In this document: one piece after another, positions 35,242 through 45,260 of the stretch
Layout of the letters: each line of letters begins with the position of its first letter
How positions within the stretch are numbered: position 1 is the stretch's first letter
Assembly (NCBI RefSeq): GCF_900111155.1
Contig: NZ_FOGG01000017.1
Location: 56,690-120,689 of the forward strand
Direction: 5' to 3'
Source of the DNA: Pedobacter rhizosphaerae
GTDB lineage: Bacteria; Bacteroidota; Bacteroidia; Sphingobacteriales; Sphingobacteriaceae
DNA: 64,000 nucleotides
Program-made: the position numbers and the translations under genes
The notes under the pieces: generated by a model
Told to the model about the DNA's origin: nothing
Databases searched by the model: none
Seen by the model: only the letters and a program-made list of their open reading frames with translations

Positions 35242-38088
35242 ATGATAAAAATATTTACTCAGCAACAAAAGTTGTTTTGGGCTAAACGGAGCTTTGTAAT
35301 CTGCCTTTTTACTGCCATTGGTGGCCAGGCAGTGGCTCAGCAACCGCAAGCTAACCTTACTGATTCTTTGGTATTAGATTCCATGCGAAAGGGATCTAAT
35401 CCACAAAACAGGCACGTCGATCTCTGGAACAGGACAATTTCTAAACTTAGAAATGTTACCGGATCTGCAACCATTTACAGTGAAGATGTAAACACTACCC
35501 CGGTATCCGATATTACGAATGTAATTTCAGGGCGTATTAGCGGTCTCTATTCTAACAGATCGTCTGGTAGAACTGGGCCCATGTTCGATGCTTCTTCCTT
35601 TACCTTAAGGGGCCAATCGCCACTGATTGTTGTGGATGGTGTAATCCGTTCATTTACAAGTTTTAATGTAGATGATATTAAAAGCATAACTGTTTTGAAA
35701 GATGCGGTATCTACCAGTATGTATGGGTTGCGTTCGGCTAATGGTGTGGTTTACATCACTACAAAAGATAAGTCACTGGATCAGCCTTTTGAACTTAACT
35801 TTAATGTTCAGGTAGGGGTATTAAATCAATTCAGACGCCCAAATTTCATTAATGGGGCCAATTATGCCGAACTGTATAATGAGGCTCAGAAAAATACCTT
35901 TCCAAATGCGACTCCGGCTTTTTCAGCCGCTACCATTGCAGCTTATAGAAACGGTACTAACGACCCTTACCTGCAACCCAATAATGATTGGTACAATACC
36001 ATTTATAAAAATAATGCCTTGCAAAAGCGTTATGCCATTAATGCCGCGGGAAACGGAAAAAGCTATCGCTATTTTACTTCTGTTGAACATTTGAGTCAGG
36101 ATGGTAATTTTTTAACCTCTGCAGATAATCCATACCAAACCAATAATTTTTATAAGCGGTATAACCTTCGAACTAATGCACAGATTGATTTCAATGAAGA
36201 TATACAGCTCAGTCTGAACATCTTTGGATCCATTGAAAACAGCAACGAGCCCGGTGCTACAAGTTCCTCCATCATGAGCAGGATTTTTGAAACTTCTCCT
36301 TTAGGGTATTCGCCAAGAAATCCGGATGGAACTTATAGCGGAAGTATTTTATACACCAACAATATTCTGGCAAGTGCAGTAAACTCTGGTTATATCAATT
36401 ACAATGAACGAACCCTGAGCGCAGATGTGGGCTTAAAATTTAAGTTAGATGATGTGACCAAAGGACTTTGGGCAAAAGGGCTCCTTTCTATCAATAACTA
36501 TTACCTCCAATCTATATCGCGAACAAAGACCTTTGCTATATTCTATCCAACAGTATCTCCTACCGCAACTACTTATACTAAAGTAGGTAGTGATGGAACA
36601 ATAGAGGCGGGAAAAGGTGATCCGGCTATTGTTACGCAAAATAAACAGACCTTTTTCAATGGATTATTGGGCTATGACCGGTCTTTTGGGAAGCATAATA
36701 TTAATGTTTTAGCTAGCTATAACTTAACCAACCTGATTGATTCCTACACACAGCTAAACCAGTTGTACAACAATGCAGGGCTTACTGCTACATACGATTT
36801 TAACAAAACCTATTTGGCCGAGTTAGGATTGGTGTATGGTAGCTACAACCGGTATGCACCAGGCAAAAGATGGGGCTTTCTGCCATCGGTGGGGCTTGGC
36901 TGGGTTATCTCTAACGAGGCTTGGTATAACAAAAATACTTTTAACTTCTTAAAATTGAGAGGTAGTGTAGGGCAAACGGCATGGGCCGATCCAACCAATT
37001 ACTACAGCTACATGCAAAGATATACACTGGGCGCTACTGGTTACAACTTCGGTGCAACGGCAAGTGCAGTATCGGGAGTTGCCGAAAGTACCTTAAAGAA
37101 TCCAGGCATTACCTGGGAAAAGGCGCTCAAAATTGATCTCGGTGTGGAAACACAGTTATTTCAAAATAAATTGGGTGTTGAGTTAAATTGGTACACCAAC
37201 AAATATTATGATGAGTTGATAAGTCCTGCTAATGGTTATGCATCGGGTATAATTGGGCAAAGCTATCCAACGGTTAATGCAGGTAAATCACGGTTTAGCG
37301 GTTTTGAAGGGAACATTAGCTTTAATAATAACAAGCAGAACTTCGGCTATTTCATTAAGGGGAATTTTACGATTGCGCAAAATAAGATTATTTCCCGTCA
37401 GGAAGGAAACTATCCCTATCCATGGTTATATAGTGCTGGCGAGTCTACCGGAACCTATGGTTATGAAGCGATTGGTTTTTACCAGGTGGGAGAAGATGTT
37501 AGCAAAACGGCCAACATTCCCGGCTTTATTCCTCAGCCAGGCGATTTGAAATATGCAGATTTAAACGGTGATGGATTAATTAATTTTCTGGATCGAAAGG
37601 CAATTGCCGGAACAAAACCGCTATTTTTTTTCGGATTAAATGCCGGGTTTAACTATAAGGGTTTTGATTTCAGTGCCTTACTGGAAGGTAGGTTAAACCG
37701 GGAAATTTACTACAGTGCATCTCAAATGCTCGCATTTAATAATGGTTACGGTTACGTATTAGATTATACAACCGAAAACAGATGGACACCACAAAATGCT
37801 ACTCAGGCCACCTTGCCAAGGTTAACATTAGGCGCAAACACCAATAACGAGCAAACCTCATCATTTTGGGTAAAACGTGCAGATTATATCAGGTTAAAGA
37901 ATATAGAAATCGGTTATAGCTTTCCTGGCAAGTTTTTAAAGAAAGCCAAAATAAGTAAGGTGAGGATATTTGTAAATGCATACAATCCACTTACCTGGAC
38001 TAAACTAGACTATTTAGACCCCGAAACAGGCTTATCTGGCTTTGCTAACTACAGAATATTAAACGGGGGCATTTCGCTCCAACTATAA
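35242..38088 (+). CDS. SusC/RagA-family transporter lacking the N-terminal CarboxypepD_reg domain
   Basis: This 948-residue protein has a signal segment (cleavage near AVAQQ) and then reaches the plug within about 60 residues. The CarboxypepD_reg-like domain of the other SusC proteins is missing. In place of the usual VVVGYGTQRKxNVTG the sequence reads HVDLWNRTISKLRNVTGS, so the TonB-box position is divergent. Plug motifs (FTLRGQSPLIVVDGVI, STSMYGLRSANGVVYITTK) and the barrel, ending ILNGGISLQL, are intact. It pairs with the SusD gene 18 bp downstream. Both belong to a locus with fucosidase and uronyl hydrolase genes, so they may import a fucosylated, uronic-acid-bearing oligosaccharide. Confidence 0.93.
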   Translation: MIKIFTQQQKLFWAKRSFVICLFTAIGGQAVAQQPQANLTDSLVLDSMRKGSNPQNRHVDLWNRTISKLRNVTGSATIYSEDVNTTPVSDITNVISGRISGLYSNRSSGRTGPMFDASSFTLRGQSPLIVVDGVIRSFTSFNVDDIKSITVLKDAVSTSMYGLRSANGVVYITTKDKSLDQPFELNFNVQVGVLNQFRRPNFINGANYAELYNEAQKNTFPNATPAFSAATIAAYRNGTNDPYLQPNNDWYNTIYKNNALQKRYAINAAGNGKSYRYFTSVEHLSQDGNFLTSADNPYQTNNFYKRYNLRTNAQIDFNEDIQLSLNIFGSIENSNEPGATSSSIMSRIFETSPLGYSPRNPDGTYSGSILYTNNILASAVNSGYINYNERTLSADVGLKFKLDDVTKGLWAKGLLSINNYYLQSISRTKTFAIFYPTVSPTATTYTKVGSDGTIEAGKGDPAIVTQNKQTFFNGLLGYDRSFGKHNINVLASYNLTNLIDSYTQLNQLYNNAGLTATYDFNKTYLAELGLVYGSYNRYAPGKRWGFLPSVGLGWVISNEAWYNKNTFNFLKLRGSVGQTAWADPTNYYSYMQRYTLGATGYNFGATASAVSGVAESTLKNPGITWEKALKIDLGVETQLFQNKLGVELNWYTNKYYDELISPANGYASGIIGQSYPTVNAGKSRFSGFEGNISFNNNKQNFGYFIKGNFTIAQNKIISRQEGNYPYPWLYSAGESTGTYGYEAIGFYQVGEDVSKTANIPGFIPQPGDLKYADLNGDGLINFLDRKAIAGTKPLFFFGLNAGFNYKGFDFSALLEGRLNREIYYSASQMLAFNNGYGYVLDYTTENRWTPQNATQATLPRLTLGANTNNEQTSSFWVKRADYIRLKNIEIGYSFPGKFLKKAKISKVRIFVNAYNPLTWTKLDYLDPETGLSGFANYRILNGGISLQL

Positions 38089-38106
38089 CACTAAAAAGTA
38101 AGAAAG

Positions 38107-39858
38107 ATGAAAAATATGAGAAGATTCTCCATTCTAGGATTACTGATTTTAGTCATATCCACTTTCGGATGTAAGAAAATGATTGAAGATGAACCTTTGG
38201 AAAATGCTGAAATTGATTTGGTATTTGATGCAACGGATTCACTGGGGAAATATGCCGAAGATTACCTCAATAATACCTATTCAAGTTTACCCAATGGCTT
38301 TAATAAGATTGGTAATAATATGTTGGATGCAGGTTCAGACGATGCGCTCCCATCATCTACTTCAGATGCAGTTCAGTTTTTTTCGAACGGCGCTTTCAAT
38401 TCTGTCAACCTTCCCGATAATCCCTGGGATGCCAATTATGCCGGCATTAGAAAAGTGAATATCTTTTTAGCCAATATAGATAGGGTTCCACTAAAAACAG
38501 CAGGTTTTAAACAACGCTGGAAAGCAGAGGCGCGGGGCTTGCGTGCCATGTTTTATTTCGAGTTATTAAAGCGCTGGGGCGGAGTTCCATTAATCGGGGA
38601 CAAGGTTTTTGAACTGGGAGAAAATATTGCTATCCCCCGAAGCAGCTATCAGGAAACGCTTGGTTACATTGTTGCTGAATTGGATGCGATTATGCCAAGT
38701 CTTTTATCGCCCAATGGTACAAGTGGTTATACCACTATCTATTTTGGAAGGTTTAACCGGGGAGTGGCCATGGCGCTTAAATCGCGCTTATTGTTGTATG
38801 CAGCAAGTCCCTTAAATAATACGGCAAACGATTTGGCCAGGTGGGATGCTGCGGCAAAGGCTTCAAAGGCCATTATGGATAGTGTTGCTGCGGGAAAATT
38901 TGTATACGCATTATCAACTTTAACCACCACGGCGCATTACAGCAGCACCAATGTGGCCAACCTGGTCCCGGCAGGTACAACGCTAACCAGCTATGTAACC
39001 GGAGTAAACAGGTTTCTGAATATTTTTTCTACGAGGTATAATACCGAGCTGATTTTGCCTTACTTAAGAGGTACTACAACGGATGTAGAATCTAACAATG
39101 AGCCAATTGGATATACAAGGGCCGGCCTGGGGAAAACCAATCCAACACAGGAGCTGGTAGATGAATTTGAAACCTTCGCAGGTAAACAAATCACAGAGGC
39201 TGGTTCTGGTTACACCCTTACGTCACCATATTACAACAGAGATCCGAGGCTGGCCGGAACCGTTTCTTTTAACGGGTTGTATTGGCTTACGCGAAATGTA
39301 CAAACTTATGATGGTGGGAAGGACAGGCCACAGGGCTTTGGCCGAACAAATTCTGGTGAAACAAGAACAGGCTATTACCTCCGTAAGTTTATGACGCCAA
39401 CAACCAGCGAAAGTGCTTACACAGCCGCCAATCATAACTTCCCGATTTTTAGATATGCCGAGATTTTATTGAATTATGCGGAAGCCCAGAATGAAGTTGC
39501 AGGGCCAGATGCAACGGTATATAAAGCCATAAACGACATCAGGGCAAGGGTTAATATGCCGGCTTTGCCTACAGGATTAACCCAGGCCGAAATGCGTAAC
39601 AGGATCAGGCACGAACGTAGAGTGGAGATGGCTTTCGAAGAACAACGCTTTTGGGACATCAGAAGATGGAAAATAGCTGAAAATGTTTTGAATGGAACAC
39701 TCCATGGTATACAAGGCACCTTAAACGGAACTGCTGTAAGTTATGGTATTGTAGATGCTGCACCTTCAAGATTCAGTGCCAGTAAAATGTACCTCTACCC
39801 TATTCCATATAAAGAGATTACCTCAAATAATAAAATGGTTCAAAATCCTAACTGGTAG
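38107..39858 (+). CDS. SusD/RagB-family glycan-binding lipoprotein
   Basis: This 583-residue protein has a lipoprotein signal with lipobox TFGC followed by KKMIEDEPLE. It contains the SusD helical motifs (RWKAEARGLRAMFYFELLKRWGGVPLI, in parts; FPIFRYAEILLNYAEAQNEV) and the C-terminal region (IRHERRVEMAFEEQRFWDIRRWK and YPIPYKEITSNNKMVQNPNW). It would sit on the SusC encoded directly upstream. The next susC gene begins 17 bp downstream, so two SusCD pairs appear to be co-transcribed. Confidence 0.96.
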   Translation: MKNMRRFSILGLLILVISTFGCKKMIEDEPLENAEIDLVFDATDSLGKYAEDYLNNTYSSLPNGFNKIGNNMLDAGSDDALPSSTSDAVQFFSNGAFNSVNLPDNPWDANYAGIRKVNIFLANIDRVPLKTAGFKQRWKAEARGLRAMFYFELLKRWGGVPLIGDKVFELGENIAIPRSSYQETLGYIVAELDAIMPSLLSPNGTSGYTTIYFGRFNRGVAMALKSRLLLYAASPLNNTANDLARWDAAAKASKAIMDSVAAGKFVYALSTLTTTAHYSSTNVANLVPAGTTLTSYVTGVNRFLNIFSTRYNTELILPYLRGTTTDVESNNEPIGYTRAGLGKTNPTQELVDEFETFAGKQITEAGSGYTLTSPYYNRDPRLAGTVSFNGLYWLTRNVQTYDGGKDRPQGFGRTNSGETRTGYYLRKFMTPTTSESAYTAANHNFPIFRYAEILLNYAEAQNEVAGPDATVYKAINDIRARVNMPALPTGLTQAEMRNRIRHERRVEMAFEEQRFWDIRRWKIAENVLNGTLHGIQGTLNGTAVSYGIVDAAPSRFSASKMYLYPIPYKEITSNNKMVQNPNW

Positions 39859-39875
39859 ACTATTTAATAATTGTT

Positions 39876-42800
39876 ATGAAAAGAATTTTAATATACATAA
39901 TTGTTTTATCTGCCTTTATTACCCAAATGGTATATGGCCAGGCCGGTAAAATTATCTCGGGTGTAGTTTCCGATAACAGGGGACCAATCCCGGGAGCCAC
40001 GGTTTACGAAAAGGAACTAACTGCTAATGGCGCAGTTACTGATCAGAACGGAAAGTTTAGCTTAAAGTTAAAGGGGAATGCCGGTACGCTGGTAATCAAA
40101 TCTATCGGATACCTTACGAGGGAAATAAGTACAACCGGAAAAACGACTGTAAACATCACCTTGCAAGAGGATGCAAAAGGATTGGAAGAGGTTGTAGTAC
40201 TCGGATTTGGTGAAAAAGCTAAGAAAATTACCAGCACAGGTGCGGTGAGTTCTATTTCTGGAAAGGAAATCAGACAAAGCCCTACATCCAGTATTCAAAA
40301 TTCATTGGCAGGACGCTTACCCGGATTTTTCTCTCAGCAACGGGGTGGGCAACCGGGTAAAGATGGAGCAGAATTTAATATCCGCGGAATCAGTACCTAT
40401 CAGGGAACAACCCGCCCATTAATCATTGTCGATGATATTGAAGTTACTGCAGATCAAATTAGCATGATCGATCAAAACGAAATTGAAAGCTTAACTATAC
40501 TGAAAGATGCATCTACAACAGCCGTTTATGGGGTAAGGGGGGCTAATGGCGTAGTGGTAATCAGAACCAGGCGGGGTGAAGCAGGGAAACCACAACTTAC
40601 CTTCAGGCAGGAGGTAGGTTTAAATAGTTCGACTATGAACTTTGATACCAATGATGGGTACACTACACTTGCCTTACTCAACGAGTGGACAACCCAGCAG
40701 TATTTGGATCCCGCTATTCAATATCCCAAGTATTTTGCAGGAAATAATTTGGAGCGCTATCGACTGCAAGATGATCCCTACAATTTCCCTTTCGTAGATT
40801 GGTGGGATGAGCTAACGCTTAAAAACAGCTTACAAAGCAGAACTAACTTTGATATTAGTGGTGGTACCCAAAAAACAAAATACTTTGTTTCCTTAGGATA
40901 TTTCAACCAGGGTGGGATGTATAAAAACTTCACGAAGGACGAAGGATATAATGGCAACTATAATTTTGACAGGTATAACTTCCGCTCGAACGTGGATATT
41001 GATCCAACCAAAGATTTACACATCCGGTTCGATTTATCAGGCCGGTTTGGGGTAACCAACTCACCAAATGATAGCCCTGGAAATAATGGTGCCCCAACCT
41101 TACAATATCTGTGGAACGGGCAACTCTCTGCATTTGGTTACCCTGCTTTTAACGCAAATGGAACTTACGGTGGTTCTACCAGTAGTGCCACAAAGATAAA
41201 TCCGATTGCCAATTTAAGATATTCGGGATACAGCAGAGATTATACGAACAATCTTGGCTTTGTAACTCAGGTAAATCAGAAATTGAATTTTATTACAGAT
41301 GGTTTATCTGCCAATGCATTATTGTCTTACGCCAGCGACTACAGTTTTAATCGCTCATTAAAACGAAATGCTGCTGAGATTCCGACCTATTATTGGGATC
41401 CAAACACGAAGAGTTACTTACCAGTAGTGAACAACCTTTATCGCCTTGGAAATTTAAGTCGTACAGGGGGATACACAGGATCCAACCGGGTAACCAATTT
41501 GCAAGCCTCAGTAAAGTATGATAAATCTTTTGGTAATCACGACTTAAATGCATTTGTACTTCTTAACCAAACTACCAAAACCGACGAGACAGCCTCAGCG
41601 GCTACAGAACCTTACAATGTTAGAGGGATAACAGGTTCCATCAGCTATAATTTTAAACAGCGCTATTTGCTTGATATTAAAGGGGCGTACAATGGTTCCG
41701 ATAAATTTCAAAATGCCAACAAGCGTTACGCCTTATTTCCAGCAGTTAGTGTTGGGTACAATATCAGCGAAGAATCTTTTTTTAAGAAAAACATAACGTT
41801 TGTAGACAACTTAAAGATAAGAGCATCTTATGGAATTGTGGGTAATGATGGTATTGGAAGTTCTGTGTATACTTATGAAAAAACTTACTCTTCTGGAAGT
41901 GGAAAAGGATATGTATTTGGCGAAACTTCCAATACTGCGCAATCAGGAATAATTGAGCCAACATTATCAAATACGGAAATTACCTGGGAAACGCAGACAG
42001 ATGGTAATATAGGTTTGGATCTGAAGATGTTTAAGGGTAAGGTTTCCTTTACAGCCGATTTTTACAAGAAAAGAAGAGAAGATATTTTAACCCAAAGATC
42101 TTCAGTAGCAGCCGCTTTCGGCGCTTCTCTTCCATTCGTAAATCTTGGAATTGTAGAAAATAAAGGATATGAATTTGAATTAACCTATCGTGATAATGCC
42201 TTCTCCAACAAGCTCTCTTATTTTATCAATGCCCAAATCAGTCATAGCGAGAACAAAGTCGTTTTCAGAGATGAGGGGCTGGCCAAATACCCATGGTTAG
42301 GTTTAACAGGGAAGCCGGTTGGGGCCTTGTTTGGTTATCAGGACGCAGGCTTATATCAATCGCTATATGATGTGTACAATAGCCCGAAACTGCTTACGGC
42401 AACTCCGTTAAACAATCTGAACCTGGGCGGTGTAAAACTCGTAGATCTTAATGGCGACAACGTAATTGATCAATATGATATGGGGTATCTGGGCACCAAT
42501 CAGCCCGAGTTTATTGCCGGGTTGAGTTTGGGGTTCTCTTATAAAGGTTTTGATTTTAGCACACTTTTTCAAAGCTCATTCAAATACTTTATCAACATTA
42601 ACCGCGGTATCATCAGTTATAGCCGCCCAGAAAATCAATCGGTTCCATACAACTTAGGCCGCTGGACTCCTATTACAGGTAACGATGCAAGCTTCCCTGT
42701 TTTGGCAGGAAGTGGTAGCCAGAATAGCGTTTACTCTACCTACTGGACTAAGCGGGGCGATTATATCAGATGGAAGAATGTAGAGATAGGGTACCGCTTG

Positions 42801-43004
42801 CCTGATTCTTTTGCAAAGAAACTGCATGTAAACAACATCAGGTTATATGCTAATGGATATAACCTGGGATTACTATATACTGCACTTCCGGTATTTATTG
42901 ATCCTGAGTCCGTTACCGGATCTTCCTCAACAACCAATATTGGGGATATAAATGAATATCCGCAACAACGCATTTACAATTTTGGTATTCAGTTCGGCTT
43001 ATAA
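39876..43004 (+). CDS. SusC/RagA-family TonB-dependent transporter
   Basis: This 1042-residue protein has a signal peptide (cleavage near VYGQ), a CarboxypepD_reg-like domain (about 24-95, ISGVVSDNRGPIPGATVYEKE), a TonB-box-like segment (GLEEVVVLGFGEKAKKITSTG), a plug (FNIRGISTYQGTTRPLIIVDD, in parts; TTAVYGVRGANGVVVIRTR) and a full barrel ending FGIQFGL. It is the second SusC of this locus, and it has the domain that the first lacks. Its SusD partner starts 15 bp downstream. The two pairs may bind different fragments of the same glycan. Confidence 0.96.
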   Translation: MKRILIYIIVLSAFITQMVYGQAGKIISGVVSDNRGPIPGATVYEKELTANGAVTDQNGKFSLKLKGNAGTLVIKSIGYLTREISTTGKTTVNITLQEDAKGLEEVVVLGFGEKAKKITSTGAVSSISGKEIRQSPTSSIQNSLAGRLPGFFSQQRGGQPGKDGAEFNIRGISTYQGTTRPLIIVDDIEVTADQISMIDQNEIESLTILKDASTTAVYGVRGANGVVVIRTRRGEAGKPQLTFRQEVGLNSSTMNFDTNDGYTTLALLNEWTTQQYLDPAIQYPKYFAGNNLERYRLQDDPYNFPFVDWWDELTLKNSLQSRTNFDISGGTQKTKYFVSLGYFNQGGMYKNFTKDEGYNGNYNFDRYNFRSNVDIDPTKDLHIRFDLSGRFGVTNSPNDSPGNNGAPTLQYLWNGQLSAFGYPAFNANGTYGGSTSSATKINPIANLRYSGYSRDYTNNLGFVTQVNQKLNFITDGLSANALLSYASDYSFNRSLKRNAAEIPTYYWDPNTKSYLPVVNNLYRLGNLSRTGGYTGSNRVTNLQASVKYDKSFGNHDLNAFVLLNQTTKTDETASAATEPYNVRGITGSISYNFKQRYLLDIKGAYNGSDKFQNANKRYALFPAVSVGYNISEESFFKKNITFVDNLKIRASYGIVGNDGIGSSVYTYEKTYSSGSGKGYVFGETSNTAQSGIIEPTLSNTEITWETQTDGNIGLDLKMFKGKVSFTADFYKKRREDILTQRSSVAAAFGASLPFVNLGIVENKGYEFELTYRDNAFSNKLSYFINAQISHSENKVVFRDEGLAKYPWLGLTGKPVGALFGYQDAGLYQSLYDVYNSPKLLTATPLNNLNLGGVKLVDLNGDNVIDQYDMGYLGTNQPEFIAGLSLGFSYKGFDFSTLFQSSFKYFININRGIISYSRPENQSVPYNLGRWTPITGNDASFPVLAGSGSQNSVYSTYWTKRGDYIRWKNVEIGYRLPDSFAKKLHVNNIRLYANGYNLGLLYTALPVFIDPESVTGSSSTTNIGDINEYPQQRIYNFGIQFGL

Positions 43005-43019
43005 TTAAATCAGTTCAAC

Positions 43020-44786
43020 ATGAAAAAGAAATTTTATACAATCAGTTTATTCGCTTTAATAGCTTTTATCTATACTTCTTGTAAAAATGATAGTTTCCTC
43101 GACCGCAAAACGGAAACACTTACTGAAGATAAAGTTTTTGCAGATAGTGCATTAACAACGGGCTTTATTAATGATATGTATGCCTACACGGGGCAGGATA
43201 TTGTTCCTTACCGCTACAGCATGATCACCAGTCCGGGGAGTAATGATTATGCCTGCTTTGACGATCAAACCACGCTATCTATTAGCTACTACAGCACACC
43301 ACAAACGGGCGTTATGGGGGGCACATACAGTGCTGCCAATTATTCGCTAAATAATTACTGGACAACCTATTACAAGAAGATAAGGCTTGCCAGTTTATTT
43401 ATGCAAAAATCAGGCAACTCACCTATTTCTGCGGCCCGTAAAGCAAGATTAAATGCCGAGGCCAGGTATCTTAGAGCGTTTTTTTACGTCTCCCTGATTA
43501 GATTTTATGGTGGTGTTCAAATCATGCCAGATATTCCCTTAAACGCAGAAGACATTCTGGTTTCAAAGCGCAATACGTACAAAGAATGTGTAGATTATGT
43601 AGTGGCAGAATTAGATGCTGCTGCAGCCCAGCTGCCATCAGCTATTTCACAAGATGCTTCCGAATATGGACATGCAACCAAAGGAGCTGCCCTTGCCTTA
43701 AAAGCCAGAATTCTGCTTACTGCTGCAAGTCCTTTATTTAATGGGAGTTCTTTCACTACTGATCCTGCTATTTTACCCTATATCGCTTATTCTTCAACCT
43801 ATAATCAGGCCCTTTGGCAAAAAGCTGCGGATGCCTGTAAGGCTGTAATCGATTTACCAGATTATGCTTTGGTAGAGGATAATGCAACAAGACCAGGTCA
43901 TGGTTTTTGGAAAATGTTTGTAAAAGGGAGACGAAATACGGAATACATTATTCCATACATTGTAGCCAATGGTACAGCCTTAGAGTCAAGCCGGTTTCCC
44001 AGAGGACGTGTTGGTGCAGCCGGGGGGTACAGTAATCCTACTGAAAATGCCGTTAAGTTTTTTGGAATGAAGAACGGTAAAGCAATCACTGATCCGGCCT
44101 CTGGTTACGATGCTAACAATCCTTATGCAAATCGAGATCCGCGGTTTAACTATTCCATTTTATACAATCAGGCACCAATGTGGAAAAGCGGATCGGGTAC
44201 TACACTAGTTCCAATCGATATCTTTTTTAATAAGGCAACCAACTCCCTCACAGCCGATGGGCTGCAAACTTATTATACCAAAACAGGTTATTATTCTCGC
44301 AAGATGGCTAACGATTCAACTGCAACATCTGCATCAATAAGCAGGGCTTACCCGGTGCTTCGCTTGGCAGAACTTTATTTGGGTTATGCTGAAGCATTGA
44401 ATGAGTTAGGCCAAACAGAGCAAAGTGTAACCTGGTTAAATAAAATCAGGAAACGTGCAGGAATCGATGTTGGTGCCGAGTTGAGATATGGCATAGCAGT
44501 AGGCATCACAAAAGAAGCGCTTAGAAAAATTATTCAGAACGAATCTGTGGCAGAGTTTTTCCAGGAAGGACACTTTTGGTATGATACCAGAAGGTGGAAA
44601 ACAGCTGAAGTTACAGAAGCACAAAATTTGATGGGGAATTATATCACCAAAGAACTGAACGGTACTTTCACCTATAAAGAAGTTTCGGCATTAGCAGTAA
44701 ACTGGCAACCCAGAGCTTATTTTGCGCCAATTCCACAGGATGAAATCAATAAATCAGCAACGCTCATCCAAAATCCCGGATGGTAA
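43020..44786 (+). CDS. SusD/RagB-family glycan-binding lipoprotein
   Basis: This 588-residue protein has a lipoprotein signal with lipobox YTSC followed by KNDSFLDRKTE. It shows SusD motifs including RLNAEARYLRAFFYVSLIRFYGGV (in parts), YPVLRLAELYLGYAEALNELGQ and the ending FAPIPQDEINKSATLIQNPGW. It partners the preceding SusC. An inverted repeat (44814-44857) begins 27 bp after the stop codon and may end or attenuate the SusCD transcript before the enzyme genes. Confidence 0.96.
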   Translation: MKKKFYTISLFALIAFIYTSCKNDSFLDRKTETLTEDKVFADSALTTGFINDMYAYTGQDIVPYRYSMITSPGSNDYACFDDQTTLSISYYSTPQTGVMGGTYSAANYSLNNYWTTYYKKIRLASLFMQKSGNSPISAARKARLNAEARYLRAFFYVSLIRFYGGVQIMPDIPLNAEDILVSKRNTYKECVDYVVAELDAAAAQLPSAISQDASEYGHATKGAALALKARILLTAASPLFNGSSFTTDPAILPYIAYSSTYNQALWQKAADACKAVIDLPDYALVEDNATRPGHGFWKMFVKGRRNTEYIIPYIVANGTALESSRFPRGRVGAAGGYSNPTENAVKFFGMKNGKAITDPASGYDANNPYANRDPRFNYSILYNQAPMWKSGSGTTLVPIDIFFNKATNSLTADGLQTYYTKTGYYSRKMANDSTATSASISRAYPVLRLAELYLGYAEALNELGQTEQSVTWLNKIRKRAGIDVGAELRYGIAVGITKEALRKIIQNESVAEFFQEGHFWYDTRRWKTAEVTEAQNLMGNYITKELNGTFTYKEVSALAVNWQPRAYFAPIPQDEINKSATLIQNPGW

Positions 44787-44813
44787 AAATATTTAGTTTG
44801 ATTAGTTTGTAAT

Positions 44814-44857
44814 GTTACCACGTTGACTGTCTGGATAGGCAGTCGACGCTTGGTAAC
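44814..44857. terminator. Imperfect hairpin after the SusCD genes
   Basis: GTTACCACGTTGACTG and CAGTCGACGCTTGGTAAC are imperfect complements around a 10-base loop (TCTGGATAGG). There is no T-tract, so it may attenuate rather than stop transcription or may be an mRNA-stabilising structure. A related hairpin is at 46713-46745. Confidence 0.5.
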
Positions 44858-44906
44858 TGCAATGCAAACGAAATCATCATCAAAGTACCCATTAGATTAT
44901 ATTAAT

Positions 44907-45224
44907 ATGTCTGCCACGCATAAACCTAAATCTGCATTAACTGAACTGAGACAGTCGGTTGATATTAGAACACTGGAGCCCATTATATTTTATTCTGGGA
45001 AGAGTGATGAATTACACATTCATTTAGGTGAGTTGGATAGAGGTGAGTTGATTATTAAGTCGCTTTCGAAGAAAATGATGCAGGTGGAGGAGGTGACTTT
45101 ATTGGAGAATGGCGAGAGGTTGGCGTGGAAACAAGATTTAAAAGGACTAAAAGTAGTGGTTCCTAAATCTGTAAATGAGGTGCTCGGTAACGAACACCCC
45201 ATTATTATTAAAATCAAATTTTAA
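44907..45224 (+). pseudogene. Fragment resembling the C-terminal domain of a GH29 alpha-L-fucosidase
   Basis: The frame from MSATHKPKS (105 residues) ends with a stretch typical of the C-terminal beta-sandwich of GH29 fucosidases: GELIIKSLSK, VEEVTLLENGERLAWKQ, LKGLKVVVPKS and HPIIIKIKF. No catalytic barrel precedes it, and there is no signal peptide, so it cannot be an active fucosidase. It is most simply the leftover 3' end of a deleted fucosidase gene, between susD and the metalloprotease gene. The frame can be extended upstream to 44823 only through the hairpin. A stand-alone binding module is an alternative, but the lack of export signal argues against it. Confidence 0.55.
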
Positions 45225-45260
45225 ACGTTTACCCAGCTAACCTTAAACAATAAATTAAGT

